Made by a program: the position numbers and the translations under genes | Part shown: in pieces, positions 38,101-49,830 of the stretch | Numbering within the stretch: the stretch's first letter is position 1 | How the letters are laid out: each line of letters opens with the position of its first letter | Source of the DNA: Owenia fusiformis | Taxonomy: Eukaryota > Annelida > Polychaeta > Sabellida > Oweniidae | DNA length: 64,000 bases | Assembly: GCA_903813345.2 (NCBI GenBank) | Contig: CAIIXF020000009.1 | Location: forward strand, 37,133,759-37,197,758 | Direction: 5' to 3' | The notes under the pieces: generated by a model | What the model was told of the DNA's origin: nothing | The model's database searches: none | What the model saw: only the letters and a program-made list of their open reading frames with translations

Positions 38101-41100
38101 GAAGGATATGGAATGCACAAGATCACAAGAGCAATAACAATAGGACAATGTATTACACAGATATGCACATATGATTCCTTTATAGAGGAATCATGTAATA
38201 TTCATATTTTATGATAAATGTTTTTTTAATTAAATGTGTAATATTGAATTTATATCCATGTACATGTAGTTTAATAAAACATGTAATTATAAATATATGA
38301 AGTAGTTTCTTGTTAAACTGTGTACAAGCCCTGCTCGGGAATTCATTTCTCATACAAATATACAATATTATTATCAAACTGCCATGTGGTCAAATGGATC
38401 GCATGACATGAAATATTAAGTACATATTTCATTCTATGTTCGGGCAAATTACCTGTTCATCTTTCAATGATTTTTAGGTCACCACCAAAAGTGTTATGTC
38501 AACACCAAAAAGTGGTGACATATTGTTATGGTCTCCGTTTTTTGTGACGGCGGTTGGTCGTTGACAATTGGCGGTTGGTGGTTATCGATCGTTGGTTGGC
38601 ATCTGTAACAAATTCTTAAAACTACCATTAACTTAACAAAACTGTTTAGACTGATGTCAGTTTTTTCAAAATCATCTACAAGTTTTCAGAAGATCGAATT
38701 TGACTTTATAATTAAGATTTGACCTCTTTTCAAGGTAAAAATGGTAAAAAACATCTTTTTTCAAATTGACCAATTTTTTTAACCTGTGAACATTTATTTT
38801 AGTAATAAAAAATATATCATAGACCTAATAAGTTAACATAATTATGTACAAGTATAATTGTATAGTACACTTTTTTGTCCCGTGCAGTTGTCAGAATTCC
38901 TGGGCAGACAATGCACTGGGCGATATATCTTAATCCATATGGGAGTTCTGGAATATGCTATGGTATTTTTGATCACATGGTACTGAATCAGCCAATCAAA
39001 TCACACGATTTCTAGCAATGATATAATAATCTGTAGTATTTCCTCCTTGGGTTCATACTTCTCATTGGTAGATAAGTGAGCCTTGTTTGAAGAGTGAATG
39101 TATTCCTACACTATTTTAATACCCATCCTCCAGAACAAAGTCAATTCATCATGAGATACAATATTATTGCATAGTAAGAAACATGTTCACTTTCCACTTG
39201 AAATCTTTTCAAATATATATTCTGCATTTTCTCATAAAAAGGTTCAGTTATCGCATGATACTCTAAAAATAAGGGAGTATTTCAAAAGATTAATGTCAGA
39301 AAATTAACTTATTTGGGGAGGGGGTCAATAACCTAAATGTTAGCTTTCCAACATTAAATAATTATAAAAAGTTGACTGGATTACATATTATGTTAGATAT
39401 AGTGTGACCAACAAACGCATATCAACATTTCTCACACACATAAGGGGTGAAGGGGGGGGGGGGGGGGGGGGGGTTACAGATTAAAGTGGCAACAAGGCCA
39501 GTAGAGAGAAAATTGGAAAAATTTTTACTTTTTCTGAGCTATCAAGGCAACATTTGCCTTAACATCTTCTTTGACATAGCTATTTTCTTTAAATGTATGG
39601 ATAAACTATCAATTTCACCATTATGAAGTGTAAATTCAGTTCAAAGCTTCAAAAAGGGGAAATCCACTTCTACATTTTTAAGATCCACCATGTTTCAAGA
39701 GGAATATCAGCTGAAATAATGTTTATCTAGGAGGTTTCTTTGTAGATAATAAAAATAGATGTAAGTCTTGATGAAATATTCAAACTTAATATATTTTGAC
39801 ACTGGTTCATGATCGTTGAATGGCTCTATGCAACTTTAAACATTTCAAGATCTCTTGAAAGCCCATGTTATGAAGGAAATCAAATAACTCTGGCCTCTTA
39901 CAAAAGAAAATCTATTACACAATGGCAGAATATTTAAAAGAAAATGCCTGTTAAAGATTTCTTTAGGGTTTTTTAAAAAAATATTTCCATCTGTGCATTA
40001 AGGCCATAAAACAGTCAATCTTATACATTTTTATTTTCCTACTAATATATAGATGTCAGTATAGTCGTTGCACTGGAATCCCAAGGTCACGTGTGTAAAT
40101 AAACACTGACGTTTGGGGAATCCCCTCTTAGGCATGTGTGGGCAGATGAAGTCAGCGATATTTTCATAAAGCATGATTCATCACGACAAGCTAACGTTTG
40201 CATTTCATACCGGGAACTTGAATAGAGTGGACGTGTTGCTACGGATAGGATCGCTTCTGGCAAGGTAATATTTTCACTTTCATTCATGAAACTGATGTTG
40301 AAAAAATCTTGCAGAGCTGTCTGTATTTATTTTCGAAGATTGACATTGGCAGTTGTTCAATAATTCTTATTGTGAAATCATTTTGAAATTTTCGTCACTA
40401 CACACTCACAATCATGATGAAGCAATATTTGAAGTATTTTCTGGAACAATAACAAAATTATGTGACCAAATCTAGGATGTAGAAAAGAGAACAAGTCACC
40501 TAAAAACAAGTGCTGTTAAATTCGAAAGTAAATGAAAGCAAGTCCAGTGGTTTACTATTTTTTAGTCTACTACTTTTTTCAAGGCCTGACTTCGTCGCTA
40601 AGATGCTAAATATAAGAGTTGGTATATGGTTTCATTAAGATTCGGGTTCTAACCTTTAGAAGGTAAGTCAGACTCCCAAACGTCAGCTAACTCTTATATT
40701 TAGCATGTTAGCGACGAAGTCAGGCCTTGAAAAAAGTAGTAAAGTTACATGATGAGATTAGAGGTCCATTTGGGGGTCCATGGTGATGCAAAAACAAAAA
40801 TGAAACAAGATCATGAACGACATGAAGGACTTCCATCTTTATCTCACCATTCAAACAAAGAAAGTATTTCCTCTTCTAACCAAGAATCAACCAGCTAGCA
40901 CTCAGTGAGAAAAAGTCATCATTTTTAAAGTTGACTGCCACATTTTGGAGAATGTGCTGCGCATGTCATTTGCCAATTGACTGACTAAAGTTTTGCCTTT
41001 TATACATGTACATTCATCAATGGAGTCAAATTTGAACGAAAATTCACTCTAGAATGATTCCATAGATCTAGTAAGGATGATACATGTAGGCCTTCATGAT

Positions 41101-41820
41101 ATGGGATTCAGCTGATGGAGTTACAAAGCTTGAAGTTTACGGATGTATCACTAACTTTTGCAGTTTCATTTTGAAATTTCCAGGGGTTTCTCTCAGTATT
41201 AATTGCATGATTAGTTTTGGACATACATTTAAAGCAGGCTATATTCTTAATAGTGTGCTACCTACCCTGAGAGCAGAGGTTTGTTAAAGTAATCTCTGGA
41301 TAGTTTTGACACTTATACTGTTCAGTGGCTACACCCCACCACTGTTTTAATATTTGTCAATACTGATTCACTAATGACGTCAGAGGAAATGACCATATAT
41401 AGAAATTGTCCTTCTGGCAACAAGCTCTGATTGGCTTGGTGAGAGGAACTGCGAATCTCTCTTTATAGATGCAAAGTAAAACAATGGGTAACTGCATGCG
41501 TTTTTATTTTCAAGATGAAAAATGGTATAATATACGTTTAAGTCAAATTTAAATACTGTATGTTAATGAATGATGTAATTTGGTGATATGAATGAATCAT
41601 GGAATATACCAACGATCATGGAATATACCAATGGGATGGATTTGCTGATTGCGCAAAAATTCCCAATTCATCTTTAAGTTGATTGGACACAATTATGACA
41701 TCATTAGCCTTTTACATATACTTTGATTGAATAATATTTAATTGATTGTTTTTGCAGGGTTTAAACATAAGAAACAACCAGTTCAGTCATGCACACATCT
41801 TCATATCATCTGAAACGTAA
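29093..41820 (+). CDS. Aldo-keto reductase (six certain exons plus one candidate terminal exon)
   Basis: This is a cytosolic NADPH-dependent aldo-keto reductase that reduces carbonyl substrates. Exons are 29093-29174, 29746-29842, 32180-32308, 32826-32939, 35118-35336, 35676-35823 and a candidate at 41758-41820. They total 852 bp, in phase, encoding 283 residues, close to the length of short single-domain AKRs. The catalytic tetrad is visible: Asp54 and Tyr59 in MIDTAEMY, Lys84 in VVTKLMT, and His115 in LYLIHTP. Cofactor-site motifs GVSNFGVKHL, NQIELHPF, YSPLGKG and ITIPKSVN follow in the usual (beta/alpha)8 order. The best guess is a YtbE/prostaglandin-F-synthase-like AKR; its substrate cannot be read from sequence. 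Intron 2 carries an 18-copy tandem repeat of the end of exon 2. The terminal exon is less certain than the rest. Confidence 0.9.
29746..29842 (+). CDS. AKR exon 2 (Asp54/Tyr59); source of the 92-bp repeat
   Basis: The acceptor GTTCTAG precedes GVYKMEDDAECAECVNVALS and NGYKMIDTAEMYK. It ends AA|GTGAGT. It contains the catalytic aspartate and tyrosine. The last 59 bases plus 33 bases of intron form the first unit of an 18-copy tandem array. The first donor is the only one that keeps the frame directly into exon 3. Confidence 0.9.
29784..31439 (+). repeat. 18-copy 92-bp tandem array of AKR exon 2 end plus donor site
   Basis: Units begin at 29784 and every 92 bp to 31348; the spacing between first and last start is exactly 17 x 92. 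Each unit contains the 59-bp 3' end of exon 2 (VNVALSNGYKMIDTAEMYK), the donor AA|GTGAGT, and 33 bp of intron. Every copy keeps the donor intact. None has an acceptor of its own. Two sub-types differ in the intron part (CTCTCTATCTC and CTCCCCATTTC) and occur in blocks: copies 1-2, 5-8 and 11-12 of the first, the others of the second. Scattered substitutions such as Y to H, M to I and V to L show the copies are not under strong coding constraint. Confidence 0.97.
32180..32308 (+). CDS. AKR exon 3 (Lys84)
   Basis: The acceptor CTTTTAG precedes NEEGVGRGLKKSGLKREDYF and VVTKLMTFGHQPATNAFKQS. It ends AA|GTAAGC. The lysine in VVTKLMT is the tetrad lysine. NEEGVGRGLK is the AKR helix 2 segment directly after the catalytic tyrosine. 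Confidence 0.92.
32826..32939 (+). CDS. AKR exon 4 (His115)
   Basis: The acceptor GTTTTAG precedes LGLEFVDLYLIHTPRSSKAK and ILDSYRAMIELQKKGLI. It ends AG|GTAACC. The histidine in LYLIHTP completes the tetrad; most AKRs have HWP here and this protein has HTP. Confidence 0.92.
33216..34046. mobile_element. TTAA-flanked element (831 bp) in AKR intron 4
   Basis: The ends AGTCCCCGTCTAAAGTTT and the complement of AAACTTTACATGGGGCCT are flanked by TTAA at 33212-33215 and 34047-34050. There is no coding capacity. The TTAA preference suggests a piggyBac- or Kolobok-mobilised non-autonomous element. Confidence 0.72.
35118..35336 (+). CDS. AKR exon 5
   Basis: The acceptor TTTATAG precedes RSIGVSNFGVKHLEILKEEG, then AVNQIELHPFQHHKDIVEYC, ending YSPLGKGKRLDDPDLLQIAN at AA|GTAGGG. 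GVSNFG, NQIELHP and YSPLGKG are the core AKR signature and nicotinamide-contact segments. Confidence 0.93.
35676..35823 (+). CDS. AKR exon 6 (NADPH-binding IPKS block)
   Basis: The acceptor TTTCCAG precedes KYQKTVPELCIRWSVQNGFI, then TIPKSVNHQRIIDNTHCFDW and SITDDDMRII, ending at GTAAGT in phase 0. IPKSVN.QRI.DN is the AKR 2'-phosphate/adenine-binding motif. Confidence 0.93.
36806..37000. mobile_element. 195-bp element, CAGGCTCGTAGCCAGG ends, ATAAT target duplication
   Basis: The inverted ends CAGGCTCGTAGCCAGG and CCTGGCTACGGGCCTG are flanked by ATAAT at 36801-36805 and 37001-37005. It matches the element at 60277-60472. It lies in the long last AKR intron. Confidence 0.88.
39452..39473. repeat. 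G22 homopolymer run
   Basis: Uninterrupted run of 22 guanines; the longest homopolymer in the window. Confidence 0.95.
40568..40741. mobile_element. 174-bp foldback with 53-bp near-perfect arms
   Basis: The arms 40568-40620 and 40689-40741 (core CAAGGCCTGACTTCGTCGCT and complement) are nearly identical inverted copies around a 68-bp loop. No target duplication is certain. Confidence 0.85.
41758..41820 (+). CDS. Candidate AKR terminal exon (stop at 41818-41820)
   Basis: A TTTTTGCAG acceptor is followed, in exactly the phase exon 6 needs, by GLNIRNNQFSHAHIFISSET and TAA. AKRs usually have a GLN or ALN segment just after the DDM..I helix and then a short variable tail, so this fits by motif, phase and final length. 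The intron would be 5.9 kb. A closer alternative was not found between 35824 and 41757, but short exons are easy to miss. AATAAA hexamers at 42588 and 42650 could end the transcript. Confidence 0.55.
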   Translation, partial: GLNIRNNQFSHAHIFISSET

Positions 41821-42120
41821 GGATACTGCTAAACTTGGACAATCAGACAGAGATTGGATGGGAAGGGTAACTTTTTATTTTTATACCATCAAGAACAGCA
41901 CTCAGTAGAGGACCATCTTAGACTAACTCCATTTAAGTGACAATGTGGTAAGGTCCATTTTTACTTTTATTACTTTTATAAAAATGTGCTTATATTTCTT
42001 CTGCATAGATATAAAAATGGAAGTTACAGTACATTTGAGGAGAGGTGATCACTGTTTTACAGTACATATTGAACACATGCAGCCAGTGCCACTTAATGTT
42101 TGGTAGCTGTTTTGTACATA

Positions 42121-42297
42121 CAGTAAAACCTGTCTTAGTGAACACCTCTCTCTAGGGAACACCTATCTCCAGTAGACACCCTTTCTCTATGCATACTCTA
42201 TTGATTACTGTCTAAATTTCCATCTCTGTGGTGGACACCTAACAGCACTAAACGTTTTTTCTTGACAAAAAGTGTTCGATATAAACAGGTTTTACTG
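42121..42297. mobile_element. 177-bp TA-flanked CAGTAAAACCTG element
   Basis: The ends CAGTAAAACCTGTCTTAG and AACAGGTTTTACTG are flanked by TA at 42119-42120 and 42298-42299. Repeated GAACACCT/GACACC blocks fill it. Tc1/mariner/pogo-mobilised type is inferred from the TA flank. Confidence 0.82.
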
Positions 42298-44180
42298 TAC
42301 TCATTTGCCACTCTTATTGTATTCTTCAAACCTAGTATATCCAAGATGTGCTTTGTTTGCGTTCCTTAAAAACCAAGGTATGATTGTGTATAACATCACA
42401 ATGTTTCAGCTGTGTTAAAAAGGTTTATATAATCAGCAAGATCACTCATTCTACTTGGCATACTTATAAAAGCCATGAAAAGTGTATCTTTATATTGATG
42501 ACTGGGATAAATAGTTATAATATGATGTGAATAGCTTCTGTCTACCATAGTTTAACCAAGCATATTAAAGCAAAACAAATACAACCCAATAAAAATAGGT
42601 TAACTAAATGACATTAACACTGTAAAATTCTAAACACTTCCTGGTTGGCAATAAATAACTCCATATTAACTTATAAATTACACTTGTACATAAAAATTGA
42701 ACATTTATTTTTATAAAGGAGTTCAGATTTAGATATGTGTTGATTATATAATTTGTCGAAACACTCTGAATCTGAAATAATCTTATGATCTTCGTACATC
42801 CAATCAGAATAAGTAGTCAGATAGCACTGCTCCACATTTGCCTAAGCATCTCACTTATATTTTACATTTAAACTTTAATAGCTCCCAAAGGCTACAGGAT
42901 CTTATGAGTGTCAAATCAGTGAATTCATTTAAGTAGTCAGAGGATAGTTTCTGTACTAGCTGACGAGAATTCAGGGTAAATATACACCTTCACTCTTGTT
43001 CCATCTTCCGATTAGGCCTACACCAAACATAAACCTTCCTGAATGACATTCATGTTTAGCTGTCTTCAGTAAGCTTTATGTATTTGTGTGGTTAAAGTCT
43101 TCAGAAACATAGACGAGATGTCTCCAATGAAAGGTAGATTGACACATTTTTTAACTTCACTTATCATCAGGAATGGAACTTATAAGGGGTCATAAAACTA
43201 TAATAGGCACCTTTATAGTTTGGCATTTTAAAAATAAGGTATGATTTTATATCACTCATTCGTTGGTTGAATGGACTTTGAGGTTTCAAACCAGTGACAA
43301 AATATTATGACATTTTGATATTAACAGGCCCTAATAAAGAGGTGTTATGCTAGTATAGGTGGGGATACACAAGGATTTGATGCAAGGCTAAAATGGGCAG
43401 GTTTAAAAAATGTCAATTTATTTACTTGACCATCATGCTTCAATTCAATGTCATGCATTGCTATTTCATTGAAGTTACCTTGGAAACGAAGTTAAATGGA
43501 AATAACAGACACTTAGGCCTTGAATTCTTGAAATACCAGGGATACCAAAAAATGAATGTGAAGGTTGTTTAGATACTTTGTGTGGGGGTGGTATATGTAA
43601 CGTTATACTCCAAAAGACAGGAAATTCCATTAAGTCTCCCAGAAGCAAGTTTGTAGCATTAAAGTATTGGAATTTGTACACTTAATCTGGTATAATGCCT
43701 TTTACAGGTATTAGTGTTGAATCAGCTGAAATGCTTGTTAGAGGAATCATTTTATATGGAGGAAAACCAATAATCTGCTAAACTAGATTGAATTAATGTT
43801 CCTTTGTTTGAAATGACTATTGTTAAAACATCTACTATATTTCTGATATAACATGTAAATGAGGAATTGTGTAGTTTGAAGTCATGTTTAAACAATAACA
43901 GCATATAATTTTTATAATCCAGAGATTGGGATCACAACAACCCCTACTCAAACTTTGTGTCTTATAAGTTATTAACCCAACCACACTTTCCCAATTTCAA
44001 GATTGTGGTTCAATCAGTTTTGGAGTCATAAATCAACTCTAAATGAACAAAAAATAATTTTCACTATAAAAATTGATGTGGATCACTTACAGGGCAAAAA
44101 TCAAATAATGTAATGTAATCAAATAGCAATCATGGTTTGTAGGAATCAAAACATAACCCTGCATCGTATTTTTACGTTCA

Positions 44181-44335
44181 TCGCCACAAGTGTTGACATA
44201 TTGCTAAAGTCTCCAACTTTTTTGTGGATGATGTTCGTTGGTTGGTGTTTGGTGTTAGTCGGTTGCTGTCTGTAACAAATGGCAGGTGGTGAAATTTTGC
44301 ATGTTAATGCTTTGTTACCCTTTCCAGTTGTTCAA
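44181..44335. repeat. Dispersed repeat copy (CACAAGTGTTGACAT family)
   Basis: Shares CACAAGTGTTGACATATTG, AGTCTCCAACTTTTTT and GTAACAAATGGCAGGTGGTG with the copies at 10238-10378 and about 38475-38615. Confidence 0.6.
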
Positions 44336-45627
44336 TTTTGTTTCTTTAAAAGAAAACTTCAACCAGTGTACTAGCCTCTGCCACCTGGTGATCTTCAGTA
44401 GGTCTTTGTGAATCATTAGCATGTTGCCCTTCAGCATATATAGTCATGGTTGATAATATCTAAAATGAAAAAAGAATCAAATCTAAATCTGGTTTGTGTT
44501 TATGTTTATTTGCTTAGTTGATGTTTGGTTAAAGCCTTGAGGTAAGATTTGGCCCTGAATTAACCACAAACAAGTTGGAATCGATGAACACATAGAAGCC
44601 CAGGTTGTATACGTTTGTGGTCAGTGAGTCATCTAACGGAATTTAACCATCAACCATCGCAGAATCTTCCACCCATTGGCAATGAATATTGGATAGTACG
44701 ATGATACATAGGCTGTTGATTATAGCTTTCTAGAATGTTAATGTGAACTGCCAATCATCAGATAGCTGTTTTTACCATTATAAGCAAAGTAGCTTACATT
44801 TTGGCATCTTGAATTTGTAAAAATTTATGATGTGTTTTGGTTGATATATACATGTCTTAGGAAAGGTGGGACTGATTATGTTCAGTCTAATGCACTGCCC
44901 TAAAGAAATGTGACCCACTCTTTTACAGGAATTAGCCCATATGTTGATTTATTGTTGCTATGCACTAGACTTAGTTGACATATTTATTAAAGAAGAATTC
45001 CAAGAAATATTAGAAAAAGAGGCTAATTGATTGATTCATTCAGAGAATTAACTAAGATGCACTATGCTTGTGTATTTGAAATTACTCTGTGTAGATCCGT
45101 TATATTTTTATCAGTTGGCGGTTAAATTTTATGTAAATATGACATCAGGTATCAGTTAAGGGACATACCAACTGCATGTACATCATACTTAGATTCTTTT
45201 TAGATATTTTTTTTCGTTTTTTTTACAAAAAAATCCTGTGTTTTGTTGAACACGATTGGCAAGGAAACAGTTAAAGGGATTGATAAAAGAGAAAATAATA
45301 TTCTGGAAAATTCATCAGAAAAAATATTCTGGTCAAGGGTAAGGTAAGGTCATCTGAAGGTCTGCAAAATGAATAGAAGACCCAATCAAAATGAGTCATT
45401 CTACTTATATATTATGACTAAGGATTAAACAACAGTAGCCACTAGCCAGCATAGCATAGTGAAGGAAAGTGACTTGTGCAAATACTATTGAAGTGGTTAG
45501 AATAGCTTAACCTTATAATCACTTAACAAAAGACACTCCTTATTCTTTCATATAATGTCTCTATTTGTCATTGTCATGTTAAATACAATTAAACAGTGGA
45601 GCCATCTAGCAGTTTGTTTCAACACTC

Positions 45628-45782
45628 ATGGGCGTAGCCAGGGGGGGTGCAATAGGTGCCCCCACCCACTCAAAGAAAAAAGCAATTTTGTAAAATTTAA
45701 CTTACCCTGTATACCCCCCCCACCTTCTTTGCTCTCAACAGATAGTGCCCCCTTGACTATTGCTGGGTACACCCCTGATACT
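45628..45782. repeat. GGGCGTAGCCAGG-type repeat fragment
   Basis: Begins GGGCGTAGCCAGGGG. It is related at its end to the 195-bp elements but has a different interior. A similar fragment lies at about 46031-46290. Confidence 0.5.
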
Positions 45783-46935
45783 TTTAAGGATTCAAAAAAA
45801 CTATTTTTTATCGAAGCCATTTATGAAATCATACATTCAATATATTTGTATGTTAAGATAAAAAATGTTTGCTTCAGCATGAATTGATGCCTATGTAGCA
45901 TTGCCATCATTGAGAACTCTATGACTATTACTCTCCGTGTTTGTTGCCCTTCCTTTCCTTGAAGACATTATAGATAACTTGTCTTCAGTAAAGTGAGGTG
46001 CTGCCAAACACAGACCATATCACCAATATTAATCTACATGGGCGTAGCAGGTGCCATGGGTGTGATTGTGCCCACACCCCCGCAAAAAAGAAAAAAGCCA
46101 TTTTGTAAAATTTGTTGAAAAAACATTACAAATTATAATTTGAAATCCTTAAAATGCACCATATACAATGAAAGTTTTAAAAATTACCTGGGGTGACCCC
46201 CGTACCCCACTTTTTGGGGCCTGCTTCGCTCGCAGTGATGCAAACCAAAAAATATGCATATCCCTTGACAATTGCGGGCCACCCAGGGTTGTTCTCAAAA
46301 TGAGTAATGGAAAAAGTTTCCCAAAATTGTAATTGGTTCGACTTAAAATGAATAAGTGACGATTATCATAAAGAGTGAGGTATTGCTAAGCTAAGCTGCA
46401 AATGTGGGGGGGGCTGGGGCAAAATCCAGATAGGGTTCAAATTTCACAATTTTGACCCAAAACCATTTATAAGTGCTCAAAACTGTGAAAACTGCATGAT
46501 TTTGAAATAATTTTTGGTCTGGGGATTTTCTCGAAACCCCCTGGCTAGAAATAGAACACATGAACAGACCTTTGTATAGAAAAAAAATATGTGCAGAATA
46601 ATATGCAATAGATTCAAATGTACTGTTAATAGACCTGGGTATGTGTCAGAATAATAAGAATCATGTGGACATATAATTGTTTATATTATGGTCATGCTGC
46701 CTGTTCACATGACAGTCAGTGAAATAGGAGACAAGATAAATAAGTAGAAAAAACTTAAGGAAATAGGAATTGACTCTTGTGGCTAAAGCTCATTTGAAAA
46801 TATACTACATGTGTCTCATTCAGAAATAAAGACCAAGTATTGTAAATCTTGAATATTCTTTTGAAGGAGAATAATTATGACATTGATAAAATAGTCTTCA
46901 GTTTTGTTCTATGACAGAATACTGTAAATTATTAG

Positions 46936-47185
46936 TTTATGCTGTTTTATGTAATGTGCTATATTTACAGTTTATGCTGTTCCATTTATTATGGTATATT
47001 AGAAGTTTATGCTGTTCCATTGCATTTATTGCATTGTGCTGTATTATAAGTTTATGTTGTTTTATATAGTGAGATGTCTTAGAAGTTTATGCTGTTCCAT
47101 TGATTATATTGTATTGAGATGTTGAAGAAGTTTATGCTGTTTCAAGTATTCTGCTTTACTAGAAATTTATGCTGCTCAAGACATT
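46936..47185. repeat. Degenerate tandem repeat, GTTTATGCTGTT motif
   Basis: AGTTTATGCTGTTCCAT-like blocks recur about seven times at uneven 40-60-bp spacing. Old array with variable spacers. Confidence 0.75.
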
Positions 47186-49334
47186 AATGCTGTTTTAGTT
47201 TAGAGTCCATGGTATCTGAAATCAGGAATTGAATTGACTTCAGTACCATGAGGCCCTAATACTGAACAGTTCAACAACAATTGCTTACCAGGCAGCAAAA
47301 CAATCATTAGGTGGCTTTGAATGTATATTATTGTCTTATTCACTCTTTTTACAGTGCTGTGTCTTCTGGGAATGTGATTAAATTAGATATTACTCAATCA
47401 GACTCAATTACTCAATCAGACAATTATACAGTTACTGAGACAAACAAATTTTAACTCAGCTAACTGATATATAAATGGCAACACAAAATGAAACAAGTAA
47501 CAGTGTTTCACAGTGCTTTCAGCTTTGTTTATGACACAACAGATGATTGGAGATAAGTAAATTAGATTTTTGACTGATAGGCATTCACAGGTAGTATTAT
47601 AAAGAACTCTATGTATGATAAGTACCCTACCAGGACAAGGTCAACTTATATGGATGATTAGTACCATCTTCAGGATATAATGGAAAGCACCTTTGTATGA
47701 TTAGTACCCCCGTCCACTGATTTGTTATATTTTATCAACTCAGTTAACAGAGGTGCTGCTACTACAGGGTGATCACTAGAGGTCAAGGAAACTACAGGGT
47801 GAGAAGCATGCATTTTTATCTTGCTAATGAACCCAAATATATTATAGGCAATGATGTTCATGTTCAGCCCTTATAATGTGGCTAACACATCAAATTATAT
47901 GTTCAGTTGTACTTCATTCAACTCTATCAATATAACAGATAAAGTACAGCTGTCTCGTTTATCAATGTTAATAAAATAGAAATCATGAACATTAAAAAGT
48001 AGTTTTTGTTTGTCTAGTTTAATAATAACACAGTATTGAAGAGCATATTTGTGGCTTTCCTCTTGCATGACGCATTCATAGTGTGGCTGGCGTGGGTGAG
48101 ATCACTCAATTCCTAATATAGACTTGATTCATCTACTCTCATCACAGTCACATGAACGGCTGTGGAAATGTATATTAATAGATAACAGATGAAAATGATC
48201 TGCATCATAAATTTTCCGTGACAAATTCTAGGAAAGCCAAAGCAGTTTCTGATTGTTGATTGTATTGTTTGCTTTGAGTATTTTTTTCTCTTGGGGATAT
48301 ATCTTATATATGAAACTTGACGAAGTATGGTCAAATAGGAATGTATATCTCCATGGCTGGACACTGGAATATTCCTTGCCATAATAATTGTTCTCATCCT
48401 GAATTACTTATTTTCTTCTTAAATTCACATAATGAAAATGTAATAACCAAAGATGTTTTTGTAGTTGTCTGAATTTTATTATACATGTACCATATAATTG
48501 TACAGGATTCTTACAATTTGGAAAAAGCCTGGTTCTACAGCAGTTAAGCTGAGAGAATGAATAGAGGTTATTTAATGGGAGGGATGGGATATGAAATTTA
48601 TTCCCAGGGAAAATAGGATATTGGCCTATGAAAATATCATATTGACTGAGGGCTATAGCGCGGGTGGCATATAGAGGATATTTGCTGTGAGGGGTGGAAT
48701 GTGAGTTTTATACACCAATAAATATGATATTCAATTTCCAACCAGGAAATAAGTGTTTTATACCATGATATTTAATAATTTAAGTTGTGTCACTATTAAC
48801 AGTAAAAGTTACAGTAAAACCTGTATACAGGGAACACTTTTTGTACTAGCCAAAACAATTCCTTTTAGAGAGTTGTTCCTTTAAACAGAGAGAGTTCATG
48901 TTTTACCTTATTTAGTGATTACCAAAACAGAATGAATAAAAGAAGAATGAAAGAAAAAGAAGAGTGAATGTGAATTAATATTTAACTCATTCCTTTGATA
49001 AGTCTGACTGGAAAACTATCTTTTTTGGTCACCATAAGCATTTAAAGTTTAATTTGCCTTTTTGATGCCCCACTGAACAATAGGATCATCCTAAATTGCA
49101 TTTAGATCAATCTGAATCTTTCATGGTGAGATATTGGCTTATAAGTTATTCATGTCTCAAAAAACTATAGGATGTGCAGTTTTCATATGCCCCTTGGTCA
49201 GGTAATTTATCAAAATTTCCCTTGAAACACTGTCTTGTTCAATGGGAAAAATTGATTCTTTTGAAATATGTTCCTTGTACAGAGGTATTCCTTACAGAGA
49301 GGAGTTCTCCTGAACGGGTTTAACCAAATGAATA

Positions 49335-49539
49335 CAGTGATCTCCCTAGGAATTTTTCTCAAGTGGGTGCAAAATTCTCATTTTCACATTTCAGACCAAA
49401 ATTGGTCAAAATATGGCCATTTTTCATGATTTTTTCATTTTCAAGTGGGTGCAAATGGATTCTCAGGTGGGTGCAAGCCTATTTTCAAAATCTCAGGTGG
49501 GTGCTGCACCCACTTGCTTTAATGCTGGGGAGATCACTG
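49335..49539. mobile_element. Short CAGTGATCT element, copy 2
   Basis: The ends CAGTGATCTCCC and GGGGAGATCACTG are inverted. The interior has three GTGGGTGCA-type blocks. It is homologous, inverted, to 28567-28752. Confidence 0.8.
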
Positions 49540-49598
49540 GAATATTATACAAATATTTACTTCTATTGATGTGAATGCCTTTGGATCTTTAACAAATG

Positions 49599-49830
49599 AT
49601 ATTCCACGAAGCACGAAGGGCTAGTGGAATATCATCTTGTGAAAGTATAACAGGTATTCACTGAAAATAGAATTAAATATTTGTTTTATTATTCACTGTT
49701 ATATTCCTCACTTACAAGAATGGAATAACAAACCATTGATGTTTAAACTCCTGGGAATACGTATATATAAAATTAGACACTGGACTAAGTTGTGACTGGT
49801 GAATATCATTTGATATTCACCGGAAGTCAC
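49599..49830. repeat. Pair of GATATTCCAC / GTGACTGGTGAATATCA hairpins
   Basis: GATATTCCAC (49599-49608) pairs with GTGGAATATC (49624-49633). A second hairpin is formed by 49792-49808 and 49811-49830. Confidence 0.7.

Larger units (their letters stand above)
35824..41757 (+). other. Long last AKR intron (if the terminal exon is right)
   Basis: Besides the element at 36806-37000, it holds a CACCACAAGTG-type repeat near 38475-38615, a G22 run at 39452-39473 and the foldback at 40568-40741. An open frame at 36121-36471 shows no family similarity. No other coding exon was recognised. Confidence 0.45.

Noticed and set aside
40620-40689. tRNA-like T-arm string (GATTCGGGTTCTAACC)
   Set aside because: It is the loop of a foldback element; no acceptor stem or anticodon arm could be formed.
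45555-45887. 110-codon open frame
   Set aside because: Runs through a GGGCGTAGCC repeat fragment, which explains its proline-rich stretch.
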